Assembly (NCBI GenBank): GCA_963664585.2
Contig: CAXXEO010000003.1
Span: 1 to 55,395, forward strand
DNA: 55,395 bases
Direction: 5' to 3'
Source: G963664585 sp963664585
GTDB taxonomy: Bacteria; Bacillota; Clostridia; Oscillospirales; Ruminococcaceae
Shown: positions 7,639-16,197 of the stretch, piece by piece
How the letters are laid out: each line of letters starts with the position of its first letter
Position numbering within the stretch: position 1 is the stretch's first letter
Made by a program: the position numbers and the translations under genes
The notes under the pieces: model-generated
Databases searched by the model: none
What the model saw: the letters and a program-made list of their open reading frames with translations, nothing else
Told to the model about the DNA's origin: nothing

Positions 7639-8868
7639 ATGGAAAAGAAAATTGAGCGGTATGACGTTGTCATTATCGGCGGTGGCGCCGCTGGGATGAC
7701 GGCAGGGATTTATTGTGGCCGGGCGCGCCTAAAGACACTGATTGTTGAAAAAGCACTGGTGGGCGGGTTGGCCACATATACGAACGAGATCGAAAACTAT
7801 CCTGGGTTTCCTGAGGGTGAAACCGGTTTGGGGCTAATGCAGCTGTTTCAAAAGCAGGCTAAAAAGTTTGGTGTCGATTTCAAGCTCACTGACGTCAAAA
7901 GTGTTGAACTCACAGGTGATGTTAAGGTTGTAGAGACCTTTCGCATCCGGTATGAGGCCAAGGTGGTGATTATCGCCTCGGGCGGTAAACCCAGACTGAC
8001 TGGCGCCAAGGGCGAGGATCTATATCTTTATGACAAGGGCATCTCATTTTGCGCCACATGCGACGCAGCGGCGAACACCGATAAAACTGTCATGGTGATT
8101 GGCAGCGGCGATGCAGCCATTGAAGAGGGCATATTCCTGACCCGATTTGCCAAAAAGGTGATGGTATCTGTCATGCACGAAGAGGGCAAGATGGACTGCA
8201 ACGAGATCGCTAAGGGCGAGGCAATGCAGAACCCAAAGATGGAATTTTTGTGGAATACCACTGTCCACGAGTTTAAGGGTGCAGGTGAGCATTTAGATAC
8301 CGTGGTGCTGAAAAACAATAAAGAAGATCGGCTGGAAGAGTACCCGGTTGACACTTGCTTTATCTTTATCGGCTATCTGCCCAACACCGAGATCTTTAAG
8401 GATATGATCGACATGACCCGCGGCGGTTATGTGATCACCAACGAAAAGATGGAGACAAATATTCCCGGCGTGTTCAGCGCAGGCGACGTCCGCGAAAAAT
8501 ACTTAAAGCAGGTTGCCACCGCAGTTGGTGACGGCGCTATCGCGGGCTATGCCGCCGAGCGGTATATCGCTGAGAGCGAGGTGTTTGAGAACCAGATCAT
8601 GGGTGGTGAGTGTCCGAGCATCGTTTATGTATGGAACGCCATCAACCCTGAGTGTCGTGCGTTGCTGCCCACTGTAGAGAAATTCGAAGAAAAATATGCG
8701 GGAAAAATAAGCGTCACAAAAGTAGACGTGTATAAGTCTCAGGGTATCGCAAACCGCCTGGGCGTTACCTGCTCCCCAGCCGTCGTGTATATCCGCGACA
8801 AAAAGATTGTGAATACCGTCACCAACGGAATTGATCTGGCGGCCATCGAAAATCTGGTCAACCAGTAA
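7639..8868 (+). CDS. thioredoxin-reductase-like flavoprotein fused to a degenerate thioredoxin domain
   Basis: 409 residues. AAGGAGG lies 7 bases before the ATG at 7639. Residues 1-315 form a TrxR-like enzyme: FAD motif GGGAAG at 14-19, redox CATC at 138-141, second dinucleotide motif GSGDAA at 155-160 and the FAD-contacting 'GVFSAGDVREK' near 277. The HRR motif that normally reads the NADPH 2'-phosphate is absent; that region reads 'VMHEEGKMDC'. Residues 320-409 have a thioredoxin fold in which the WCGPC-type site reads 'INPEC', so only the second cysteine (339) remains; 'TCSPAVV' (cis-Pro 380) is kept. It lies after the sulfur-uptake genes in the same direction but has its own leader of 235 bases. 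A role in reducing or moving sulfane sulfur is an inference. Confidence 0.85.
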   Translation: MEKKIERYDVVIIGGGAAGMTAGIYCGRARLKTLIVEKALVGGLATYTNEIENYPGFPEGETGLGLMQLFQKQAKKFGVDFKLTDVKSVELTGDVKVVETFRIRYEAKVVIIASGGKPRLTGAKGEDLYLYDKGISFCATCDAAANTDKTVMVIGSGDAAIEEGIFLTRFAKKVMVSVMHEEGKMDCNEIAKGEAMQNPKMEFLWNTTVHEFKGAGEHLDTVVLKNNKEDRLEEYPVDTCFIFIGYLPNTEIFKDMIDMTRGGYVITNEKMETNIPGVFSAGDVREKYLKQVATAVGDGAIAGYAAERYIAESEVFENQIMGGECPSIVYVWNAINPECRALLPTVEKFEEKYAGKISVTKVDVYKSQGIANRLGVTCSPAVVYIRDKKIVNTVTNGIDLAAIENLVNQ

Positions 8869-9313
8869 ACGGCTGTTTTGATTGCACTCAGTGTTTAAAA
8901 AAGCCCCGAAGGGGAATTATACCTTTTTAATGATGGGGAATTGATGAAGCTGACTGATTTCCATGGCGCATATCTAAGCAGCCGCAATACTTCTGTCCCT
9001 GTACCTATTCAGGTTCAAAACCTACTCCATAGCCGTCGCTGTTCTGACCAGTCACAAATTCCAAAAGCTCGGCGGATTCTTCTCCAGAAATAAACGTACC
9101 CTTCCGGGTTATAGTCCGGAAGGGTACGTTTATTTTGCTCCTGTTTTTCTTTGTACTTCTGAAGATCGGAATACAGTTTTAAGCTGCCAAATATGAAGTT
9201 TTCAAAGAGCAATGAGTAAAGTAAAACAACGGTTCTCAGTAAAGGAGAATAAATTGCCATTTTACAGGTTACACTATAGCAATTCGACAAAAAAGAATTT
9301 GAAAAGCCCCGTT
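8869..9313. other. intergenic region without a supported gene
   Basis: No convincing gene. A short hairpin (CCCCGAAGGGG) follows the reductase stop. Read on the minus strand, 9090-9004 has an open frame ending '...SAELLEFVTGQNSDGYGVGFEPE' and a stop. It looks like the C-terminus of a lost gene, but it is interrupted just upstream and I cannot name it. The perfect hairpin at 9088-9135 lies next to it. Confidence 0.5.
9088..9135. terminator. perfect 20-bp-arm hairpin, bidirectional terminator-like
   Basis: Arms 9088-9107 and 9116-9135 are exact reverse complements around an 8-base loop. The outer part is AAATAAA/TTTATTT, giving a T-rich end on both strands. It is well away from any intact gene stop, so it may be left from deleted genes. 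Confidence 0.55.
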
Positions 9314-9419
9314 TATAGCCAATTAACTTAAAAACTGGCTATATATAAAACATCATTTTCTTCCCCCGCCGAAGGCGGGGGAAGAAATCACAAGCTTGTT
9401 TTCAAGTTAATCAACTATA
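9314..9419 (+). repeat. 106-bp dispersed palindromic repeat, copy 2
   Basis: Complete forward copy from TATAGCCAATTAACTTAAAA to TTCAAGTTAATCAACTATA. The central stem is intact with loop GAA. It ends 40 bases before the start of the arginine-deiminase-like gene. Confidence 0.92.
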
Positions 9420-9458
9420 TTGAGAAAACGATAATATTTATTTGGAAGGTAAAATGCT

Positions 9459-10379
9459 TTGGAAAAATCTGAATATGGTATTGAGAAGTTTGGCAGGCTA
9501 AAAAGCGTACTTCTGCATCGGCCAGACCGATCCCTCCCAAAAATAACAGAAGAAAATCGAGAATTTTTTCTTTTTGATAAAGTGCCTAATGTAGAAAAAT
9601 ATCTGGAAGAACATCAGCAGTATTGCGATCTGCTTTTGCATCATGGGGTCAGGGTGCATCAGTTATCCGATCATATCCACCGTAATCAAGAATTGCTGGA
9701 TCGGCTTCCAAACTTGGCTTATCTACATGATACTGCAGTGATTAGTTCTTATGGAGCTATTGTATCTAAAATGTCCTCAAGAGGTCGTTGTCATGAGGAA
9801 ATTGTAGTCAGGGAAGCATTAAGCGATTTGGGTATTTCAATACTCTATGAACCATCCGAAGGAGAAGAATTTGAAGGATGCCTTCTGCTGAATCCTAAAA
9901 CCGTATTTGTTGCGGATACAGAACGCCATAGCAAGGTTTCGATCGAGAGGTTTATTAAGTTTATTCTTGGCTATTTTGATGAAGTCATCTATGCTCGCAT
10001 ACCTCAGGAGAGAAGGTTTATGCACCCTGATATGGTTCTCAATCGCATCACTGACAACCTGATGGTCTATTTTCCGCCAGCTTTTCTTGAAACCTTCTTG
10101 ATCAAAAAGAATTCACGGGAACAAATTGATATTAAGTCATGGATGAAAAAGCGTAATATTGAACTCTATCCCTTGTCCGATAAAGAACAAATGTTGTGGG
10201 GGAGCTCATTTGTTCCACTTGAGCCGGGTGTAATCATCAATTATGATATTTCACTGGAAACTAAAACAAAACATTTACTCGAACAGGAAGGGGTGCAGTT
10301 CATCCACTTTCATCCGGACGCGCTTCTTGCTGGCGGAGGCAGTCTGCGTTGCCTTACGATGAGGATATGGCGCAGTTAA
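9459..10379 (+). CDS. short arginine deiminase/amidinotransferase-like protein
   Basis: 306 residues from TTG, with GGAAGG about 9 bases upstream. 'GRLKSVLLHRP' and 'YLEEHQQYCDLLLHHGV' match the N-terminus of arginine deiminases. The guanidine-modifying residues are mostly kept: Asp in 'YLHDTAV', Glu in 'FEGCLLL', His and Asp in 'MHPDMVLNR', and the nucleophilic Cys in 'GSLRCLTM' near the C-terminus. The usual EGGD reads EGCL, so a substrate-guanidinium aspartate is missing. The helical insert that brings true ArcA to about 410 residues is also absent. It stands alone between repeat copies with no arc operon. It probably acts on a guanidine compound or related substrate, not necessarily arginine. 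Confidence 0.7.
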   Translation: MEKSEYGIEKFGRLKSVLLHRPDRSLPKITEENREFFLFDKVPNVEKYLEEHQQYCDLLLHHGVRVHQLSDHIHRNQELLDRLPNLAYLHDTAVISSYGAIVSKMSSRGRCHEEIVVREALSDLGISILYEPSEGEEFEGCLLLNPKTVFVADTERHSKVSIERFIKFILGYFDEVIYARIPQERRFMHPDMVLNRITDNLMVYFPPAFLETFLIKKNSREQIDIKSWMKKRNIELYPLSDKEQMLWGSSFVPLEPGVIINYDISLETKTKHLLEQEGVQFIHFHPDALLAGGGSLRCLTMRIWRS

Positions 10380-10443
10380 AAATGCCCATAGAATTATTGA
10401 GTATAAGTTTTATCAGAACACTGGTTTTGCATTCAACATGAAA

Positions 10444-10485
10444 AAGCCGCGCTTTGGATTAACACAAGCGCGGCTTCTTGCTTTT
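10444..10485 (+). terminator. rho-independent terminator of the deiminase-like gene
   Basis: Perfect 11-bp arms AAGCCGCGCTT and AAGCGCGGCTT (10444-10454, 10466-10476) are followed by 'cttgctttt'. They lie 65 bases past the stop codon. Confidence 0.7.
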
Positions 10486-10508
10486 ATTTCTAACAATATT
10501 TACCTATA

Positions 10509-10614
10509 TATAGTTGATTAACTTGAAAACAAGCTTGTGATTTCTTCCCCCGCCTTCGGCGGGGGAAGAAAATGACGTTTTATACATAGCCAGTTTTTAA
10601 GCTAATTGGCTATA
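10509..10614 (-). repeat. 106-bp dispersed palindromic repeat, copy 3 (reverse orientation)
   Basis: Complete reverse copy, nearly identical to copy 4, which lies 101 bases further on in the same orientation. The central stem is intact. Confidence 0.92.
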
Positions 10615-10715
10615 GTTTTGGTACCTTGCTCATCCAAAAGAATTCGTAAAGCTTCAAATTGCAGCTGATGGATCTGGTGCATGACCTCAAAAGAACCGAA
10701 ACTTAGCAGGGTACA

Positions 10716-10821
10716 TATAGTTGATTAACTTGAAAACAAGCTTGTGATTTCTTCCCCCGCCTTCGGCGGGGGAAGAAAATGACGTTTTACATATAGCCAG
10801 TTTTTAAGTTAATTGGCTATA
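10716..10821 (-). repeat. 106-bp dispersed palindromic repeat, copy 4 (reverse orientation)
   Basis: Complete reverse copy. The 101 bases between copies 3 and 4 hold an open minus-strand frame reading 'FEVMHQIHQLQFEALRILL', possibly a fragment of a lost gene that I cannot identify. Confidence 0.92.
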
Positions 10822-11213
10822 AAAAGCTTGTTTAAACGTAATAATGAGACGAAAATTCATGCGGTTCGTAAAGCCGTAAAAAATCGTCCCATAATCATCT
10901 TCTGTGATAATCAATGTTTGTTTAAGAGTAATTATTTTAGCTTAGTTTTCATAGACATAAGGTAGTACTTAGGACAGCCTGTGACAAGAACAAACCATTC
11001 GTAACGATGAACAATCTTGATCAATGAAAAAATCGTCAGCAGTTAATATATCTATATCCTGAAAGAACCGCAAACAAGCTCCACCAATTCAGGTCACATA
11101 AATGATTAAAGACCGAACATGTCCACCGCAAGACAGGTCACAATATTTGGCAATGTGGTTTAAAGAGCTCATCGTACAGTTTATAAGGCTCTTAAAAGAT
11201 TTTGATTAAATAA
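10822..11213. other. gene-free stretch between repeat copies 4 and 5
   Basis: About 390 AT-rich bases with stops in all frames. I see no gene, RNA or repeat here beyond short A/T runs. Confidence 0.5.
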
Positions 11214-11319
11214 TAAAGCCAATTAACTTAAAAACTGGCTATATATAAAACGTCATTTTCTTTCCCCGCCTTCAGCGGGGGAAGAAATCACAAGCTTGTT
11301 TTTAAGTTAATTGGCTTTA
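11214..11319 (+). repeat. 106-bp dispersed palindromic repeat, copy 5 (diverged)
   Basis: Forward copy with ends TAAAG and CTTTA instead of TATAG and CTATA. The stem carries changes (TTTCCCCGCC, loop TTC, AGCGGGGGAAG). The right end reads AAGTTAATTGGCTTTA, so its two ends are more alike than in other copies. It lies 151 bases before the first binding-protein gene. Confidence 0.88.
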
Positions 11320-11442
11320 AAACCATCAACCAAATATATCCAACTTGCCTTTGGCTTGAAGTTTGCATTATACCCGAAAAAAAAGCACTTTGTAAATTTA
11401 AAATGTTTATGATACTTAAGCCACCGAGATTCGCAGCTAATA

Positions 11443-11448
11443 TATAAT
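11443..11448 (+). promoter_or_regulatory. possible -10 element of importer cluster 1
   Basis: TATAAT lies 23 bases before the binding-protein start, inside 'aatatataatttaat'. No good -35 is visible at 16-18 bases, so confidence is low. Confidence 0.35.
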
Positions 11449-11470
11449 TTAATACATTGGAGGAAAGAAC

Positions 11471-13018
11471 ATGAGAAGACTCAGAAAAATCTTGGCGCTG
11501 ACGCTCTGTTTAGCAATGCTGCTGACCGCCTGCAGTCCCGGTGCCGCGACCAGCTCTGCGAGTTCTTCAAAATCCCAAGCGCCCTCCCAGGCGACAGTGA
11601 AAGATACCCTGAATGTCGCCTTCCGGAGCGAGCCGCCAAACCTTGATCCTCACAACAATCAGGCTTTGTATTCCTTTACACTGGAGCAGGTCATTTATGA
11701 CCGGCTGGTGGACAAAACCCCGAAGGGCGACATTGTTCCGATGCTTGCCACAAAGTGGGAAGTACTGAATGACACGACGATCCGGTTCTATCTGCGCAAC
11801 GACGTTTCATTCCATAACGGTGAGAAATTGACGGCTGAGGACGTCAAATACACCATCGCCCGCGCCTCCGTGATGCCAAACAGTTCGCCTTATTTCGGAA
11901 CCTTTGACGGAGATAACACCACGGTGGTGGATCCATACACCATCGATATTAAGCTCAAAACTCCATTCGCACCGGTTTTTAACTACCTTGCCGGTTCTCG
12001 TGGCAACATTGTTTGCAAAAAAACCATGGAAGCAGTCGGAAGCGACGCTTACGGAAGAAATCCCATCGGCTCGGGCAAATTTAAATTTGTCAAATGGACT
12101 TCCGGCGACCGAATTGAACTGGTCAGAAACGACAGCTACTGGGGGAGTAAGCCTACTTTCAAAAACCTTGTTGCCCGCGTGATTATCGAGCCTTCCAGCC
12201 GTGCCATTGAACTTGAAACCGGCGGCATCGATGTTGCTTTCGCCATTGATCCAAGCGATAAAGATAGACTGAAGGCCAACAAAGACACACAGATCGTCAG
12301 CGGCCCCGGGTACGGTATTTCCTTTCTGACTTTCAATTCCGTTAAATTTGAAATTTTTAAAAACGTAAAGGTTCGCGAAGCGCTTACCATGGCGCTGGAC
12401 ATTCCTTCAATTGTGGAAGTGGTTTACAAAGGGAACGCAACAATTGCAGACAGCATGATCAACAGCAAAATCTCTGGTTATACTCGGATCGGAAAACTGG
12501 AATATAACCCCGAAAAGGCCAAGACATTGCTGAAGGAAGCGGGCTTTGATTTCTCGCAGGTTCTCACGATCACCGTGAACGAGGACGCGAACGGAAAAGA
12601 CGCATCGGAGATCATACAAAACATGTGGAGGGCTATCGGCGTCAATGCCAAGATTGAAAGCTATGACACCGCCACAGTGTCTACAAAATCTTCCACCGGT
12701 GAAATGATGCTGAACTTTACGCAAACCTCCGCCTCTACGGGCGACCCCGACCAGGCTTTTGCCTTATGGACGAACCAGAAGACGGCCTTTGTACATCGCG
12801 AACAATCTATCATGGACCTTTTGGCAAAAGGAAAATCCACCTATGATACCAAGGAAAGAGCAAAAATATATGCAGAACTGCAGCAAAAATGCTGGGACTA
12901 TCACGGGATCATCCCCATCGCGAATGTCGATGTCATCTACGGTGCCCGCGCGAACGTAAAGAACCTTGATCCGCATCCCGGCTCCACTCCCGATCTCTCT
13001 CTGGTTACTTTCAGTTAA
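11471..13018 (+). CDS. peptide ABC transporter substrate-binding lipoprotein, cluster 1
   Basis: 515 residues, SBP family 5 (OppA/DppA-like). A lipoprotein signal ends in the lipobox LTAC with the lipidated Cys at residue 21, followed by a Ser/Ala-rich linker to about residue 45. 'LNVAFRSEPPNLDPHNNQ' and 'VSFHNGEKLTAEDVKYTI' are family 5 signatures. It would sit on the outer face of the membrane and deliver peptides or similar ligands to the permeases at 13295 and 14308. GGAGG lies 9 bases before the ATG. Two hairpins and a repeat copy separate it from the permease, which suggests higher expression of the binding protein. Confidence 0.93.
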   Translation: MRRLRKILALTLCLAMLLTACSPGAATSSASSSKSQAPSQATVKDTLNVAFRSEPPNLDPHNNQALYSFTLEQVIYDRLVDKTPKGDIVPMLATKWEVLNDTTIRFYLRNDVSFHNGEKLTAEDVKYTIARASVMPNSSPYFGTFDGDNTTVVDPYTIDIKLKTPFAPVFNYLAGSRGNIVCKKTMEAVGSDAYGRNPIGSGKFKFVKWTSGDRIELVRNDSYWGSKPTFKNLVARVIIEPSSRAIELETGGIDVAFAIDPSDKDRLKANKDTQIVSGPGYGISFLTFNSVKFEIFKNVKVREALTMALDIPSIVEVVYKGNATIADSMINSKISGYTRIGKLEYNPEKAKTLLKEAGFDFSQVLTITVNEDANGKDASEIIQNMWRAIGVNAKIESYDTATVSTKSSTGEMMLNFTQTSASTGDPDQAFALWTNQKTAFVHREQSIMDLLAKGKSTYDTKERAKIYAELQQKCWDYHGIIPIANVDVIYGARANVKNLDPHPGSTPDLSLVTFS

Positions 13019-13039
13019 TCAAAAGAGAAAATTTGGATT

Positions 13040-13070
13040 CTGTCTGCCACGCCTATGGCGTGGCAGACAG
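13040..13070 (+). terminator. intercistronic hairpin after binding-protein gene 1
   Basis: Perfect 14-bp arms 13040-13053 and 13057-13070 around loop TAT, 21 bases past the stop. There is no T-run, so it is more likely an mRNA-stabilising or attenuating stem than a full terminator. Confidence 0.65.
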
Positions 13071-13071
13071 A

Positions 13072-13177
13072 TACAGCCAATTAACTTAAAAACTGGCTAT
13101 ATATAAAACGTCATTTTCTTCCCCCGCCAAAGGCGGGGGAAGAAACCACAAGCTTGTTTTCAAGTTAATCAACTATA
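13072..13177 (+). repeat. 106-bp dispersed palindromic repeat, copy 6
   Basis: Forward copy placed directly after the hairpin, between the binding-protein and permease genes. Loop AAA; left end TACAG. Confidence 0.92.
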
Positions 13178-13215
13178 GAAAAAAGACTCGTTCATTTAGA
13201 AAATTGCTATAGGGT

Positions 13216-13250
13216 AGAGTCCCCCGGCTCTTTCCGGGGGCTCTGTCTTT
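13216..13250 (+). terminator. attenuator-like hairpin before permease genes of cluster 1
   Basis: AGAGTCCCCCGG pairs with CCGGGGGCTCT, followed by 'gtcttt'. It lies 45 bases before the permease start and could limit read-through from the binding-protein gene. Confidence 0.5.
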
Positions 13251-13294
13251 GCGGATTAAATATCAAGGCCAGTTACGAGTAAGGAGTGAAGCAT

Positions 13295-14311
13295 GTGTAC
13301 AAATATATAGCCCGGAGGCTTCTTCTGATGGTTCCTGTGCTGCTGGGCGTCATGCTGTCGATCTTTTTTTTGCTGGAGATCACTCCCGGCGACCCCGCCA
13401 GACAGATATTGGGGAATGAGACAACAGAAGAAGCAGTTGCCGCCCTCAGAGAGCAGTTGGGTCTGAACAGGCCGTTTTTAGTCAGATTCGGAAGCTTTGT
13501 GTGGAATGCCGTTACAAAAGGCGATTTGGGAACCTCTTATACGACCAAACAGCCGGTCACCGTCGAAATTATGGACAGGTATCCCACGACTCTTCTTTAT
13601 GCCACGCTCTGCGTAGGTATTTCTGTAATAATCGGCATTCCGCTTGGCATTATCTCCGCCACAAAACAATATACCGTCATTGATAACCTGGCGATGACCT
13701 TTGCGCTTCTGGGCGTTTCGATGCCGACTTTCTGGTTCGGCCTGATGATGATTATTCTGTTCTCGGTCAATCTAGGCTGGCTGCCGGCCTCGGGGTTTTA
13801 TGGGCCTGTCTACTGGATTCTGCCGTCCTTGACGGTGGGGATCAGCTCCTCCGCCACTATTACCCGGATGACCAGGTCAAGCATGCTTGAGGTGGTAAGA
13901 CAGGATTATATTCGGACGGCCCGCGCCAAGGGACAGTCTGAAAGTGTGATTATCTATAAACATGCGCTGAAAAACGCCCTGATCCCCATTATTACAGTCA
14001 TCGGCATTCAGTTTGGGTTCAGCCTGGGCGGCGCCATCATTTCCGAGCAGATCTTTGCCATCCCCGGTATTGGCAAGCTGATGGTCGACTCGATCAACAG
14101 CCGGAACTATCCAGTTGTTCAGGGCGGGGTGCTCTGCATCGCGCTGGTGTTCAGCATGGTCAATCTGCTGGTGGATATTTTATATGCCTTTATCGACCCC
14201 CGGATTAAATCCCAATACAGCACAAATAAAAAAGATAAAAAAAGGATATCAGGTTCCTCCAACGAGAAAAACAATGTTGAATTTGCTCAGAAAGGAGGCG
14301 GGGATCATTGA
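13295..14311 (+). CDS. peptide ABC transporter permease, DppB-like, cluster 1
   Basis: 338 residues. The start is GTG at 13295 with AAGGAG 8 bases upstream, giving the usual 'YKYIARRLLLMVPVLLGV' N-terminus; a GTG nine bases earlier overlaps the ribosome site. Six membrane segments are expected. 'ITPGDPARQILG' near residue 31 and the cytoplasmic EAA-type loop 'YIRTARAKGQSESVIIYKHALKNAL', split here as 'YIRTARAKG' and 'KHALKNALIP', are typical of DppB. The C-terminus carries an extra charged tail of about 30 residues. It pairs with the DppC-like protein encoded next. Confidence 0.92.
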   Translation: MYKYIARRLLLMVPVLLGVMLSIFFLLEITPGDPARQILGNETTEEAVAALREQLGLNRPFLVRFGSFVWNAVTKGDLGTSYTTKQPVTVEIMDRYPTTLLYATLCVGISVIIGIPLGIISATKQYTVIDNLAMTFALLGVSMPTFWFGLMMIILFSVNLGWLPASGFYGPVYWILPSLTVGISSSATITRMTRSSMLEVVRQDYIRTARAKGQSESVIIYKHALKNALIPIITVIGIQFGFSLGGAIISEQIFAIPGIGKLMVDSINSRNYPVVQGGVLCIALVFSMVNLLVDILYAFIDPRIKSQYSTNKKDKKRISGSSNEKNNVEFAQKGGGDH

Positions 14312-15198
14312 ATACGCAAGAGGCAGCATCCGCCAACGTGAATAAGGTCACAAAAAAGAAAAGCCAGATGTGGGAAATCTGGCGCAGGTTTCAGAAAAAC
14401 AAGATGGCAATGCTTGGCCTTTGTCTGATCGCCATTATGATCCTTGGCGCAGTTTTTGCCAATGTGATCGCTCCATACGGTTATGACGATCAGATATTGA
14501 AAGAAAGACTCCAAAAGCCCAGCGCGGCGCATATCATGGGAACCGATAACCTGGGACGGGATATTTTCAGCCGCATTCTCTATGGAGCCAGAGTATCATT
14601 GCAGGTCGGCCTTATTTCGGTTGGCATCGGTGCGCTGATCGGAAGCGTCATGGGCTCACTGTCCGCGTTCTACGGGGGATACGTGGATTCAATCCTCATG
14701 CGCGTGGTGGATGTCATGATCGCTATGCCCGGTATTTTACTGGCGATTGCCATTTGCGCCGCACTGGGAGCCGGATTGTTTAACACAATGATCGCGGTCG
14801 GGATCAGCACGGTGCCCACCTATGCCAGGGTTGTACGTTCTTCTGTGATGACAATCAAGCAGCAGGAGTATATTGAGGCGGCAAAAGCAATAGGCGCCTC
14901 GGACAGGCGCGTGATTTTACGCCATATCATTCCCAATTCTCTCGCCCCCATTATCGTACAGGCCTCTCTGGGCGTGGCAAGAGCTATCTTGTCGGCCGCG
15001 AGTATGAGCTTTATCGGACTGGGAATTCAGCCGCCCAACCCCGAATGGGGCGCCATGCTTTCCGCGGGGCGCAGTTATATCAGAAATTTCCCCCATATGG
15101 TTTTTTATCCCGGCTTAGCAATCATGATCACAATCTTTGGGCTCAATCTTTTTGGCGACGGCCTTCGCGATGCGCTTGATCCCCGTCTGAAGAGATAG
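14308..15198 (+). CDS. peptide ABC transporter permease, DppC-like, cluster 1
   Basis: 296 residues. The TTG start has AAAGGAGG 9 bases upstream and overlaps the stop of the previous gene, so translation is coupled. The N-terminal cytoplasmic stretch 'WEIWRRFQKNKMAMLG', the 'MGTDNLGRDIFSRI' segment near residue 74 and the EAA loop starting 'EAAKAIGASDRRVI' are DppC hallmarks. The 'GLGIQPPNPEWGAML' region before the last helix is also standard. Confidence 0.93.
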   Translation: MNTQEAASANVNKVTKKKSQMWEIWRRFQKNKMAMLGLCLIAIMILGAVFANVIAPYGYDDQILKERLQKPSAAHIMGTDNLGRDIFSRILYGARVSLQVGLISVGIGALIGSVMGSLSAFYGGYVDSILMRVVDVMIAMPGILLAIAICAALGAGLFNTMIAVGISTVPTYARVVRSSVMTIKQQEYIEAAKAIGASDRRVILRHIIPNSLAPIIVQASLGVARAILSAASMSFIGLGIQPPNPEWGAMLSAGRSYIRNFPHMVFYPGLAIMITIFGLNLFGDGLRDALDPRLKR

Positions 15199-15213
15199 GA
15201 GGGAGGTGTAACG

Positions 15214-16197
15214 ATGAATCTGCTTGAAATTAAAGAGTTGACCATTCATTATATCACCGAAGACGGCACGGTAGAGGCCGTAAACAATGTGAACCTGCAT
15301 ATCGCAAAGGGAGAAACCATTGGGTTGGTCGGTGAGACAGGAGCGGGAAAAACGACCACAGCCCTTGGCATTCTGAGATTGGTTCCTGACCCGCCCGGAA
15401 AAATGCTAAGCGGAGAAATAGTTTTTGAAGGCGAAAACCTTCTGAAAAAATCCGAATATGAGATGAGAAAAATCAGGGGCAACAAAATATCCATGATCTT
15501 TCAGGACCCCATGACCGCGCTCAACCCCGTTCTTACCGTCGGGGATCAGATTGCGGAGGTCATCCATCTCCACCAAAAGGTCAGCCGTGTAGAGGCTGTC
15601 CAACAAGCCTGCCATATGCTGGAGCTGGTTGGCATCCCCTCTGAAAGGGTCAACGAATATCCCCATCAGTTTTCAGGCGGCATGAAGCAGCGCGTGGTCA
15701 TTGCGATTGCCTTGGCCTGTAACCCGGCCCTCCTGATTGCCGACGAGCCGACCACAGCGCTGGACGTCACCATTCAAGCGCAGGTGATCGAGATGATGGA
15801 ACACTTAAAAGAAAAACTGGGCACCTCGATTTTGTTGATCACCCATGATCTGGGCGTGGTGGCGGAGATGTGTGACCGCGTGGCCATTATGTATGCCGGT
15901 GAAATTATTGAATACGGTTCTCTCGAACATATTTATAACCATGCTTCCCATCCGTACACAAAGGGGCTTTTTGGATCTATCCCCAATCTGATCGAAGACG
16001 TAGAGCGCCTCAACCCCATCAATGGCTTGATGCCAGACCCAAGCGATCTTCCACGGGGATGCAAATTCCATCCGCGGTGCCCCTATAAAACGGACGCCTG
16101 TGAAACCGTCATTCCCTCCGCTGTGGAAATTGAAGATGGCCATATGGTAAAATGCCTGATTTTTACGAAACAGAGAGAAGGCGCTCTCAATGGATAA
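15214..16197 (+). CDS. peptide ABC transporter ATPase, OppD/DppD-like, cluster 1
   Basis: 327 residues. Walker A 'GETGAGKTT' near residue 45, Q-loop 'IFQDPMTALNP', signature 'FSGGMKQRV' and Walker B 'LLIADEPTTALD' are all intact, so it should hydrolyse ATP. The OppD C-terminal region 'GLMPDPSDLPRGCKFHPRC' with further cysteines is the part that binds an iron-sulfur cluster in some relatives. It works as a heterodimer with the OppF-like protein, whose gene overlaps by 8 bases. Confidence 0.94.
   Translation: MNLLEIKELTIHYITEDGTVEAVNNVNLHIAKGETIGLVGETGAGKTTTALGILRLVPDPPGKMLSGEIVFEGENLLKKSEYEMRKIRGNKISMIFQDPMTALNPVLTVGDQIAEVIHLHQKVSRVEAVQQACHMLELVGIPSERVNEYPHQFSGGMKQRVVIAIALACNPALLIADEPTTALDVTIQAQVIEMMEHLKEKLGTSILLITHDLGVVAEMCDRVAIMYAGEIIEYGSLEHIYNHASHPYTKGLFGSIPNLIEDVERLNPINGLMPDPSDLPRGCKFHPRCPYKTDACETVIPSAVEIEDGHMVKCLIFTKQREGALNG

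Noticed and set aside
9015..9290. Minus-strand 91-codon frame
   Set aside because: It runs through the 20-bp hairpin, has no ribosome site and has no recognisable domain.
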